Source: Aphanomyces cochlioides
Lineage: Eukaryota; Oomycota; Saprolegniomycetes; Saprolegniales; Verrucalvaceae
Reading direction: 5' to 3'
Assembly: GCA_019828595.1 (NCBI GenBank)
Contig: JAHQRK010000018.1
Span: 496,001 to 560,000 of the forward strand
DNA length: 64,000 nt
Shown: positions 44,654 through 55,205 of the stretch, piece by piece
Layout: each line of letters starts with the position of its first letter
Numbering within the stretch: the first letter of the stretch is position 1
Translations under genes and position numbers: made by a program
The notes under the pieces: model-generated
The model's database searches: none
Told to the model about the DNA's origin: nothing
What the model saw: only the letters and a program-made list of their open reading frames with translations

Positions 44654-46150
44654 ATGATGTCCAAGGAGATTTCGTCTTCCGACAAGGGAGAGCTCCAATC
44701 GCCGAAGACACCCTTGAATAAGTCTGCAAAAGACAAGACAACACGAGGGTCGTCCTCAAAGAAGAAGTCAACACCAAAAACACCAGTTGGACACTCTGAA
44801 GTGCAAACACCCCTCGATGAAATTACGCGCCGACAAATTGAAAAAGCGCTGAGACGCGAAGGCTGGAAATATCTTGAAACCTCATCAGGTGGCGCGTACT
44901 GCAAACCTCATGTGGAACTTGACACAGCTACGGGAGCTTTATTAGGAGTCAACGGAGAGGATTACTTTGACAGCCTTCCAGCATTTGAAAACCATGTCAG
45001 GCGAACGCCAGCCCTCATGGAACTTATTCGACGTGAGCTCGATAGTGGCCATTTGAACGACCCAAAACAAGAAATTCTTACTCCGGAACCTGTGAAACCC
45101 AAGAAGCGCTTGTCATACTCTGGAGTTGTCACTACGGCGCACAAGGATGGTGACAAACCTGTCATTGCACTCAGCGACATTCGATTTGGAGAGATTGACG
45201 ACATCCTGATCGGTCGCGGCTGGCAATGTATTGATGGACCACTTGGATTTGTGTACTGCAAGCCTCATGTTGTCGTTAGTGGCCGAGGCAAGAAGTTTTC
45301 AGGCAAAGAAGGTGAGGACTATTTTTATGGACGGGATGATCTGGAAGCCTACGTGCGCGCTGACGAAGAGCTGTTAAAGTCCATCAGGGATGAACTCGTG
45401 GAGTCATTGGTCGCTGAAGAAACAGTTTCCAAACCAAAGCCCTCCCGGAAATCCTTGGACAAATCCAAACCCTCTGAAAAACCCAAAGCAGCTGATGCAG
45501 CAAAAGAGGTCGAGACTATCAAGGAGAAATCAAAAAGCACAGCTAAAGTCGACAGTTCAACAGATAATAATGTCAAACCCTCAAAGAAAGCAACAACAAG
45601 GAAGACCAAACAAAGTAAGGCAGATGACAAGGATAGTCCCGACGTCCAGTTTATCAAAAAGCGCGGGGCTGCAACGTCCCCAATAGATCTCTCGTCACCG
45701 TCCAAGAAGAGTCGTGAATCTATTGAACAAGTGGATGTCCATGCGATATCTCTGAAACAAATGGAGGAGGCCCTGCTTGAGAATGGTTGGAAAGTGGCTC
45801 GTGGATCATTCGGCACAGTGTTCTGCAAACCCCACGTCCATGTTGGTTCTCGAGGCAAGAGCTTTTCGGGTGTTGAAGGCGAAGACTACTTTCGAGGCGA
45901 AGAGCAGTTCGAACGCTATGTGCGTGGCGATGACTCCATTATGCGAGTCATTCAAGCTCACCTGGGAATCGAAACTTCAGACAAGGAGCAAAAGACGTCG
46001 GATAACGACTCTGTGTACAAAGAAAACTCACCCCATGAGAGAAATGCGCAAAATGACGTTGAAGACGACGAAAAACCCACTGATCTGCAGACGAAGAAAG
46101 ATAGCACTGAGGAAGAAAAGCCTTCGTCAAGTCGTTGCAGCATACAGTGA
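44654..46150 (+). CDS. Protein with three GW-CKPHV-DYF modules
   Basis: This is an intronless, nuclear-looking protein of 498 residues: Lys/Ser-rich linkers and KPKKRLSY, KKSRES basic patches. It contains three copies of a module of about 70 residues: near residues 60-130, 185-255 and 370-440. The core is a helix ending in GW, then a turn and a strand with YCKPHV (or FCKPHV), a Gly-rich turn (FSGKEGEDYF), and a helix ending in YVR, then a hydrophobic LI pair. I do not recognise the domain. The same module occurs in the next three genes, where it accompanies an ORC/CDC6-type ATPase, so binding to DNA or chromatin is a reasonable inference. There is no catalytic domain in this gene. Confidence 0.75.
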   Translation: MMSKEISSSDKGELQSPKTPLNKSAKDKTTRGSSSKKKSTPKTPVGHSEVQTPLDEITRRQIEKALRREGWKYLETSSGGAYCKPHVELDTATGALLGVNGEDYFDSLPAFENHVRRTPALMELIRRELDSGHLNDPKQEILTPEPVKPKKRLSYSGVVTTAHKDGDKPVIALSDIRFGEIDDILIGRGWQCIDGPLGFVYCKPHVVVSGRGKKFSGKEGEDYFYGRDDLEAYVRADEELLKSIRDELVESLVAEETVSKPKPSRKSLDKSKPSEKPKAADAAKEVETIKEKSKSTAKVDSSTDNNVKPSKKATTRKTKQSKADDKDSPDVQFIKKRGAATSPIDLSSPSKKSRESIEQVDVHAISLKQMEEALLENGWKVARGSFGTVFCKPHVHVGSRGKSFSGVEGEDYFRGEEQFERYVRGDDSIMRVIQAHLGIETSDKEQKTSDNDSVYKENSPHERNAQNDVEDDEKPTDLQTKKDSTEEEKPSSSRCSIQ

Positions 46151-46890
46151 AAAGGCCACCTGGTCCCCTCTCGAAATGAAAGTTGTATATATGTGATCAC
46201 TTTGTTGTTGCACCATGAATGACTCCATTGGCTTTTGGTTCTTGGCCAAATGAAGAAACCCGTTGTCAATCTTGATATGTCTGGTAGCAACCTGAAGGAA
46301 TTGCCCACTAATTGTCAATGGCGTCAACGATATATTCAACTGAACTTTGTTCAATGAAGCTGACCCGGAGTTTGACTGGAAACAGCGGGACTCACGTACA
46401 TGGGCCGTCTCCACAATGACAGTCAGGAACCCCAAAGAACCTCAATTGCATATGCAAGTGGTCTTAATGACCTCACCAACAGTGGTGCGTTAGGTCTATG
46501 AAGGTCAACTACTTTCATGTTGCAAAGCCTTTTCTTTCAAGAACTTTATCCTCACAAGCTCTATCCACACACGTATGGTATTGCCATGCCACTTACAGTT
46601 GGCAAATCTATCATGGGTTATCAACACTAGCAGACAGAAACTCTGCAGAATCAATTGACTGGTCATCGCCATAATCACGATATATTGACCATGATGCAGT
46701 TCAATACTGGCGAGGGTTCGGCTTTGGTCATCTTCGTCCCGTCCTTCTAGACATAACTTTGCTACCAAGCTGATCACCTCGAAATTCTCTCACTGGACAC
46801 AAAACTGTCGCGGCCAGGAATCCAACTTTCCGAGAATGGAGACACACTCCATTAAGTTCGAAATTGCGTTTCTTACCGCACTTAAATGAG
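46127..46890 (-). other. Possible minus-strand gene, unresolved
   Basis: Two minus-strand frames look coding: about 46505-46777 (VISLVAKLCLEGRDEDDQ, then an amphipathic stretch) and 46127-46435 (NISLTPLTISGQFLQVATRH). An ATG at about 46887 (MIAHLSA) could begin the gene. I could not find one consistent set of splice sites, and the 3' end would overlap the module gene. It may be a small protein of unknown family. Confidence 0.25.
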
Positions 46891-47023
46891 CAATCATTTT
46901 ATCTTAGCAATTGTATTAGTGGTATTGGCGGGAGGCAACAAAAGCATACTTATAAGGAACATGGACGTTCCTAGATGAGACTGTGTTTGGCGCGCCATTG
47001 TCGCGCCATTTCACAACTTGACC

Positions 47024-50000
47024 ATGACATCCGAGTGGGCGAGCATGCTGCGAATGGCTCGCACCGCCGACGGTATTTCTGGTGGAGCCAAGTGGCCCGT
47101 CCTTGTATTTCAAAGCTATCAAGCAGCCCGCGACTGGTTGGTTGATGTGACTCCGTTGGAAAAGTTGAAACCTGTCCTCGATGTCGAAGATTGCGTCCTC
47201 TTCTACTTTGGACGCTGCGATCGACGCAAGACGAAACCTGAAGAAGTCTTGCATCTAGCTGTGATGCCAGAACATGATGCAGAGATGGAAGTGTTTCAAA
47301 ATGCACAGACCAAGATTTCTGACCCACTTCTGGCATTGGCGATGAAGCAGGCCCGAGAGTTTGCCGAAGCCCCGTCCAAGCTTGGTGCCATGGAATTGCT
47401 TGTTCAATTTATTATCCAGGACTCGTCATTTACTTTGGAACTTGACGAAGAAGAGAATTCTGTGGCTCATCGCAAAAAAACTGAGCAACAAGAAGACACA
47501 CCAGAGCTTGACTGGAGCAAGCATTTCGAAGCTTTGTGGGAGATCTTAGTCGCTGACGGATGGAGCCTCGCAAGTTTTGGCCAAGAAATTCTTTACTTAC
47601 TTCCTGATGTCCACTTTTCCAATTTTGAAGTCGACACAACTGTGTTCAAGTCCAAGAGGAAAACTCTCTTGAAAGCCATTGAATTCTACGCAGAAACTGA
47701 AAGTGAAACAGCATCAGCAATATGGGAAAACATGTGGACCATGATGGAAGAGCTCAAGCAAGGCAAAACCATCGTGATGAAGAACACAATGTTTTATGTC
47801 ACTCCTATCATTGAGAAATTTGAGCTTCTCAAACGTGGCGAAAATGTGTTTGCTACTAAGAAGGACGCTGTTGTGCAATTCAGCCGCCGAATGCAAATCC
47901 CAACACCTCAAAAACCGAAAGCTGTTCCTGCTGTCGCTCCGCAATTAATTCATGTTCCTCATTCAGCGCAGAACGAAATTATCATATTTGAAGAAGAACC
48001 GAAAACGAAATCCCGTCCTAAAGTTGTCAAGAGAAAACAACCCTTGCAACTCACCGAACGAACGCATGCGCATCCAGTTGGTCTCCGCCGTCGATTGAAG
48101 TCGCAGTATCCCTGGGGATTGATCCTGGATGTGCTTACGAAAGACTTTGGTTGGAGCTACAAACCAGGTAGATTTGGTTTTGAGTTTAGCGATGCTCTCG
48201 GTACCAAGTTTGAGTCTGAAGAAAACGCGATGGAATTTGTTGCCTCGACTGATCTTTTGGCCAAAGTTGAAAGTATTTTGAAAGAACGGGGTGCCCCTAC
48301 GCCTGAGCAGGAAAAGGAAAATGGCTCTAAAGCTAGCAGATACACACAAGAATCTGATGAAGACGATGCAACAATGCTTATCGGCAACACCAAGGAGAAA
48401 TCGAAGGCCTCTAGGACAATTGTCAAGGATTCTGGTAAGGATGCCGACGACTTGCCCCTCAAAAAGAAAAAAGTCTTGAAACCCAAGAAACGACTATCTT
48501 ACTCAAGTCCTGGTAAATCGAAGACCGAGTCTTCTCAAATCAAGTTTGGCCAAATCGAACGCGTGTTGAAACAACATGGATGGAAATGGGTGAGTGGGCC
48601 GATGGGTTTTATTTATTGCAAGCCGCATGTCGTGATTGCTCAAAAAGGACGCCGCTTTTCTGGCAAAGAAAACGAAGACTATTTCATGTCCAAGGAGAAT
48701 TTCGAAGTCTACGTTCGATCGAACCAAGAATTGATGAAGCTTATTCGCAATGCTATCTTTGGTGAAAATGAGGATGTGTTTGAAATGCCAAGCGACGAAG
48801 AAGTTGTGATCAAACAGAAAAAGTCGACGGTGAAGAAAGTTATTAAAGAATCCGTCGTGGAAGAAAATTCCGAGGAAGAAAATGAAGATTGTAGTGCAAA
48901 TTCGGGAAACGAGAATGAGTCGATTCGCAATACGAACACTGGTCGTATTATCAAGAAAAAGACCAAAGGCGAAATCGATGCCATCAGTTGCCGACCTGTT
49001 CCCACGCTTGAGGTGAAGTTTGCCAACGTCTACAAAGTTTTGCAAGCCAGAGGCTGGAAACATCGTCCCGGAATGTTCGGTTATGACTACTTCCGCCCTG
49101 GGGTTCCGAAAGAGGTTAAAAAGGTCATCAACGAAACGTATTATCACAACGAAGCTGATGTTGAAATGCACCTCAAGAAGACTGGAGAGTGGCAGGAAAT
49201 CGTGCGAAGTCTCCAAAGACGGCACACTGCTGCATTTAATGGTTTTAGCTCCCCCTCTTCATCAGAAGCCTCGCCGAATCCCAAATCAAAATCTCAAACC
49301 CCCAGTCGAGCCACTTCTCCATTCTCGAAGAAATGGTCGCAGCTGAAGGCCAATGGATGGACGGCAAAAATGGGAAGTTCCACTGGGGAAAATCAATTGT
49401 ACTGCAGTCCCTCGGGTGACATCTTCACCAAGCAAGAACTGGAAACATGTGAAGTTAACAAGTTGCTACTATTGAACCCGGACAGCCCAATTGTTGAAGT
49501 GCATGATTCGAGTGACGACGATGAACCAAATCAACATCATGATGAAGATATGGCGGATCCTGTGTCAGATGAAGAAGAAACGAAGGACGAGGAAGATGAC
49601 TCCCACACAATTGCTGTCCAAGAGGTACAACGACAACTACTTGAAATGTTATTTACGAATGGTCCCTAGACTCCCGATGTGCATGCCTCACAGAACTCAA
49701 CAGCGCCACCTTCGTTTTTATCTCCTGATGGTATTTTACGTTCTTAAGACTCTATCTCAGAAACGTCGATTCAATAGAAACAACATTAAGTAAGACTGAC
49801 AAGGTCGTTGCCCGAAATGTTCAACAAGACTTCACCCCATCGCCATCCGAGAACTTGTCCAAACCAACACAAAAGTCACCCCCCCAATCTCCGGCAAAAA
49901 AAACCCAGATGGATCTTGAAATCGAACGAGTTCTACAAAACCTTGCCCCAAGCTATCCACTGACGAGTCTCTTGCACCGTAACAAGGAATGGCTAGAGCT

Positions 50001-51142
50001 TACACAATTTGTTGACGCTTGCATTCATCACGACCAGCGAAAGAGTGTCTTCTTGTCGGGCACGCCTGGAACCGGCAAGTCAGCTTTGGTGCGCTTGATG
50101 GAGCAATACGTTGAAAATTCATGGGCTAAAGCCTCGAAGTCATCCAAGATGCAATTTGTGAATTTAAATGCCATGACTCTTGGCGATGCTGCCAGCATTT
50201 TTAAGGCAATCGCTTCTCAAGTGACAAACACCGATTACAGTTCGAGCGAACAAGCGATCAGCGCCTTAGATGTCGCGTTCAAGTCGGATGACTCTGTCAC
50301 GTAAGGGCCTTGTCCGATTTTCATCTCAAACTTGATTTAGTTTCTTGATCTTGGACGAAATCGACATCTTGTTGCGTGGAAAGGGTGAAAGCGATCTCTA
50401 CCGTTTGTTTGAATGGGCCCATCATCCTGAATCATCCATAGTGTTCATTGGTATTGCAAACTCCATTGACATGACTGAGCGATACTTGCCTTTATTGCGT
50501 CAACGTGACTGCAAACCACTTTCAGTGGTTTTTCAACCTTATGGCTACGATGCTATCCTTGACATTTTGAAGCAGCGAATTTGCGAGGACACCTTGTTGG
50601 ACAAACCAATCTTTGATTTCATGTCGATTGCCTTCTTGGCTCGCAAGGTTGCTTCGACTTCAGGCGATATCCGAACAGCTCTGAACTTGTGCCGTTGCTG
50701 CTTGCTTCAGAAACAAATGCAATCTGTGGCCTCTCCTGTCTTGCTCAACGACATGGTGAATGCAGTGAAGAAGGGATTGGAAGCCCCTAGTATTTCCTTA
50801 CTGCAGACTCTTCCACGCATGGCTCAGGTACAAACATGCTCTTTTTGGATTCACGACTTACTTTTATCATAGCTCGTCGTGTACGCAGCGAGCAAAGTCC
50901 AAGGCGTTCGAGATGGCGTGTACGATATCAACACAGTCTATGACAAGTACTGCGACCTTGTCCGGAAGAGCATGAGCCTGTCACAGTTGGTCACGTTGGG
51001 CGAATTCAATCAAAAGCTCGACACACTGGAAGCTCAAGGCATTGTCACGTTGCATGCCAAGAAAGGTGTGTTCAAATTGTTTGTCAGCAGTGCCGAGTCG
51101 GAAAAGTACTTCGCCTCGGAAAGTTTCTTTAAAGAGCTCTAA
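47024..51142 (+). CDS. Module-repeat protein fused to ORC1/CDC6-type AAA+ ATPase
   Basis: This is a probable replication-initiator ATPase. Exons are 47024-49624, 49670-49730, 49778-50300, 50341-50827 and 50873-51142, giving 1,313 residues. A first 90-residue part has a PWWP-like look (KWPVLVF, VLFYFG). Six GW-type modules follow, near residues 165, 230, 365, 505, 660 and 765; the fourth is the canonical CKPHV form. A Ser/Thr-Pro-rich linker includes SPAKK, a cyclin-kinase-like site. The AAA+ part has Walker A GTPGTGKSALV, Walker B FLILDEID, sensor 1 GIANSID and sensor 2 SGDIRTALNLC, and ends in a winged helix. The module frame also ends at TAG (49667-49669), so two separate genes are possible. 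The fusion is preferred because two introns in correct phase bridge it and the ATPase frame has no ATG before 49909. Confidence 0.75.
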
Positions 51143-51228
51143 GTAATTCAGTATCATATTCGTAGTTGAAGTGGTCATGACATTTCAAGGATGTGAAATT
51201 TACAGAGTGGAAAAGTGAAATGATACTC

Positions 51229-51256
51229 GTCCGGATAATGCACTAATGACCGGATA
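51229..51256 (+). promoter_or_regulatory. TCCGGATA motif pair
   Basis: GTCCGGATAATG and ACCGGATAAG lie 33-61 bp upstream of the next start codon. Confidence 0.5.
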
Positions 51257-51289
51257 AGGCATTTTCACACTTTTCGTGCAGGGTGCAAG

Positions 51290-54200
51290 ATGGAGCCGCT
51301 TTCCGACGATGACATTGATCGCTTATACAATGCCGTATGGGCGACTATGGAATCTGATGGCTGGCGCCATGCAAAACGACAAGATGGAGACATGTTTTTG
51401 ATGCCTGGTACGAGCATTTTCAACTTGAAAGGCAGCGTAAACTTGTTTGCATCTCGACGTCATGCGATCAAGAAAGCAGCCGAACTCTATCAAGAAACCA
51501 ACACGGCTTCGGCCGCGAATTTCTGGAATTGCATATGGATATTTATGCAAGATACCAAGCGAGGCGTACCCGCCATCTTTGATGATCGACCGACGGTGTA
51601 CGTCTTTCCAAGACCAAGAAGCATCTTCGACTTGGTGCCCCATCAGACCATGTTCGAGACAAAACAAGAAGCTGTTCACGTGTTTGTATCAAGCACTCTA
51701 TTGTTGTCAGTAGAAAGAACCTCTGCTGAGCCTGAGGCACCGAAGGCGAAGGCGGAGTCAAAGAAACCGGCACACTCTACCCCAGCTAGTTTTGGCCCCG
51801 AGCCAGATGTTGAGTCAGAGCCAAGCGTAGAGCCAGATATTGTTACACCGGAGGACTCAGACCCCAAAAATGCTTCGCGTGAAAATGTAGAGCAAACAAT
51901 TATTCCACCCAAATGCGTAGAGATAACGAATGCTCCACCTGTAAATTCTGGTACAACAAATGTACCAGCTGAAGATCTAGAGCCAACGGTTACACCAACT
52001 GAGGACGTTGAGCCCACGAATGTCTCACCTAATACCATGGAGTCAAATGCGGCTCCAAATCCAGACGTCGAGACAATGGAGGCTCCTTATGAAGATGTCA
52101 CTTTCCTCTCAGACCAGTTTACATTTGACGTGATTTGGAATATCCTCAAGCAATGGAAGTGGCGGCGAACTGGCTCTGCTTATGTCCACGCGAATGGAGA
52201 ATTAACATTTAACTCACAAGAAGCAGTTCGAGCTCATCTCAAAAAGTCTGGCCTTGTCCACCATTTGGACGCAGCACTCGAAGACGACACTGCACTACTG
52301 ATGTCGACAGCAAAACGACGAGCGACTCCAAGCATATATGATTCATCTTGGTCCGGCGATTCGTCTAAAAAGCCTTTGCGATATTGCGAGATCGTGTGGG
52401 CTCTTGAAGAGCTTGGTTGGAAATCGTTTGACGATGATCGTCTTGGCCCTGTCTTTTGCAAACCCCATGTCTCTATCACGGGAGGGCGACGAAAAAAAGT
52501 CAATGGTGCGGATGGTGTGGATGTATTTTATGGAAGAGAAGCACTGTTGAAGTACATAAGCCAAAACCCTGATATAGAGTCGCTTATTCGAAATGCCAAT
52601 GCCTCTGTTGGAACCGAGAACGAGGCAAGCACGCCAGCACCTGCAGAAAGCACAAACTTGGCCACCAACAATTTGAGTGATGATCCCACACATTCACCGC
52701 AACCAAGGGTAGAAGTGATTCCTGTGGCCAACAATGTTGAAGATCTTGACTGCGATGACAAATTTCGTGCCATTTTTGGAGCGCTTCAGAAGAAAGGGTG
52801 GACTCGATGTCCCAGTCAAGATCGTCTGTTTTGGTATTACAAGCCTGGGGTCAACGCATCGAATGGAATCGTCAACGAAAGCATGTTTCTTGGACACGAT
52901 AAAGTCAGGGTACACATGAAAGCCACTGGGGACTGGGCGAGAATCAAGAAAGAAATTGTCGATGACTGCTTGATCCTTATACAATCAGGCTCACTAGAAG
53001 AGAGCAACGAAGCCTGGCTTCGATTGAACCTTCTAGGTTGGAAATGCTACTGCGACGAAGAAGGCTGTTCATACCATGATACCAAAGATTCACTGCGGTG
53101 TAAGGTCTACATAGTTCGCCAAAATACCGAAGCTGTCGCCACATCAAGAAATACACAAAACATGACGTATGATAGAGAAGCTTCATCAGCAACAATGGAT
53201 TCTGGAACCTCTGGCGCCAGCACTGATGTTCGCCCAAGCTTTGAGGATGGTACCAGCGCCAATTCCGTCTTTGCCCCCAATACTGACACCAGCACCGACA
53301 TTCGTGCCAACTCCAGCACCGGCATTCGCAGCACCATCGATTCTGGCGCCAATATTCGCACCAAAGCCAATAGCAATCCAAAAAGCCGTGATCGTCGCGC
53401 TTACAATACCGAGAGACGGATGAATGGCGATAAAGCCAAAGAGGTAAGCAAGACCATGCAAGGAAAGCTGACTGGCAATCGTAGCATACTCAAGCTGAAA
53501 GTGATGAAGCTCCCGTGGAAGGACCACCAAAGAAAAAAAGACGAAGCGATTCCGTAAACCATTGTGGATGTCATGAACCGCTGATCCATTTGATAGGAGA
53601 GATCACTCCTCAATGTCCTTTTGCCTAAAAATTTGTCTCCAACGCCCCGAGGTATCATAACAACAACAATTTTGATTTAAGAAACAATCCTAGCTTCGCC
53701 ACTGCACGCAAATTCAGTCCAGAACCAACAAACCGGGGATCATCTTCCATCTACCACGGAATCTCCAGAAGGTGATGACAAACTACAATACTCAAAATAA
53801 TCTTGCGCTAGAATTGTCTCGCAGACTAGCTCATTTAGCGTCCTCAGTGCAAAATGAAAAGAATCGCGCGATGAGAATGTTGAGTCCGGAATTTCCAGTC
53901 GAGTCTTTGGTGTGCCGTGAAAAAGAATGCACTGAGATTAAGCAAGTTGCTCTTGGCTGTATTGAAAACGCCAAACTCAGGAGCGTATTCATCGCTGGAC
54001 CTCGTGGTACTGGCAAGTCGGAACTTGTGCGCATTTTTGAGCGCGAAGTTTCAACAGCTTGGACACAACGATACCCGCAAAGGCAGCTGCAAGTTGTATA
54101 TTTAGATGCAAATTCCCTTGGTTCAGCCGCCAATATGTTTCACGCAATGGCCTCACGCGTGACGTCGGAAAATCACGCGAGCTATTCCCATTCGATTGCG

Positions 54201-55103
54201 GCGCTCAATTTTGCATTCAAGGACAATCCAACTACGACGTATGCCTGAGCATTTCATTCGATCGTGTCATCAATGATTGTAGGCTCATTGTGCTGGACAA
54301 TTCAGATGTGTTGCTGAAGGGACCAAATTTATACCGCCTCGTCGACTGGGCTCAGCATCCATCGTCATCCCTGATATTTGTTGCCACATCACACTCAATT
54401 TCAGACTCTCGTCGCTATTTGGATAAGTGGAAGACCGATGAATGTAAGCGTCAACAATATTGATCTCCTCTCAAGATGGCTAGGTAACCCACTGCTGCTC
54501 TTATGCCCATCCTACGGAGCGTGTGCCCTCCATGATATCTTGTTTGCTCGAATCGTGCGCTCCAGATCAATCGAATTGCCTTTGATCGAGAGCAATGCTC
54601 TTGTTTATATTTCGCGATACATTGGTGATCTCTCAGGCGATGCTGAGATGGCACTTAATATTTGCCGTCTTGCTATCAGTAAACTGTCACCAAAAGATCC
54701 AACGCTGCGCGTGACTGCCCAAGATGCAATTGTTGCCATAGCCACTTGCCTCTTAGCGTATCGCACCCATGTCGTGCAGTCTTTGCCGCCTAGCGTTCAG
54801 GTACTCTACATTCGTCGCAACGGTCATTCCTATCTTTCGTAGATGGTCCTGCTCGCGCTCTTGAAATGCCTTGAAAGTGGCCAGCATACCATCAAGGCAG
54901 TCTTCGAAACGTACTGCTCCCTCGAGCCGTCCGTTGTGCTCTCATGGAACGAATGCCGAAGTGCGTTGAGTGTTCTAGAGACCAATGGCGTTGTAGATAT
55001 TACGGACGACGGCACTTTCAAACTGCGGCTCGCTCGAGAGGACGCTGAGGACGTCGTTCCAAACGGAGGTTTCTTCAAACGCCTTGTAGCTGTCAATGAG
55101 TAA
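51290..55103 (+). CDS. Second module-ORC/CDC6-like protein, degenerate ATPase
   Basis: This is a paralogue of the preceding gene in the same order. Exons are 51290-53443, 53485-53614, 53694-53771, 53812-54238, 54283-54443, 54484-54800 and 54843-55103, giving about 1,175 residues. The modules lie near residues 5, 75, 275, 360 (FCKPHV form), 485 and 565. A low-complexity linker with PE/TN/AP repeats lies between the second and third. Splicing the first intron creates a basic patch, PPKKKRR, a likely nuclear signal. The AAA+ part keeps Walker A (GPRGTGKSEL). But Walker B reads IVLDNSDVL (Glu lost), sensor 1 reads VATSHSIS (no Asn) and sensor 2 reads SGDAEMAL (no Arg). A winged helix follows. ATP may bind but hydrolysis should be weak or absent. 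The link between the two halves is inferred; exon 2-3 edges are uncertain. Confidence 0.68.
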
Positions 55104-55160
55104 ATGTTGTAAATTGAAATTGTGTGTACACAACCATGTGGCATCCGTATAAGTACTGTT

Positions 55161-55169
55161 TATCCGGAC
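55161..55169 (+). promoter_or_regulatory. TATCCGGAC promoter motif
   Basis: A single copy lies 37 bp upstream of the start of the zinc-array module gene, within the 102-bp gap after the second ORC-like gene. Confidence 0.4.
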
Positions 55170-55205
55170 GACGCCTTTTTGGCACTTGGTTCAATCACAA
55201 AGTTG

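Noticed and set aside
48503..49225. A 240-codon minus-strand frame inside the first ORC-like gene
   Set aside because: It lies opposite conserved modules that clearly code on the plus strand; its composition is that of a shadow frame.
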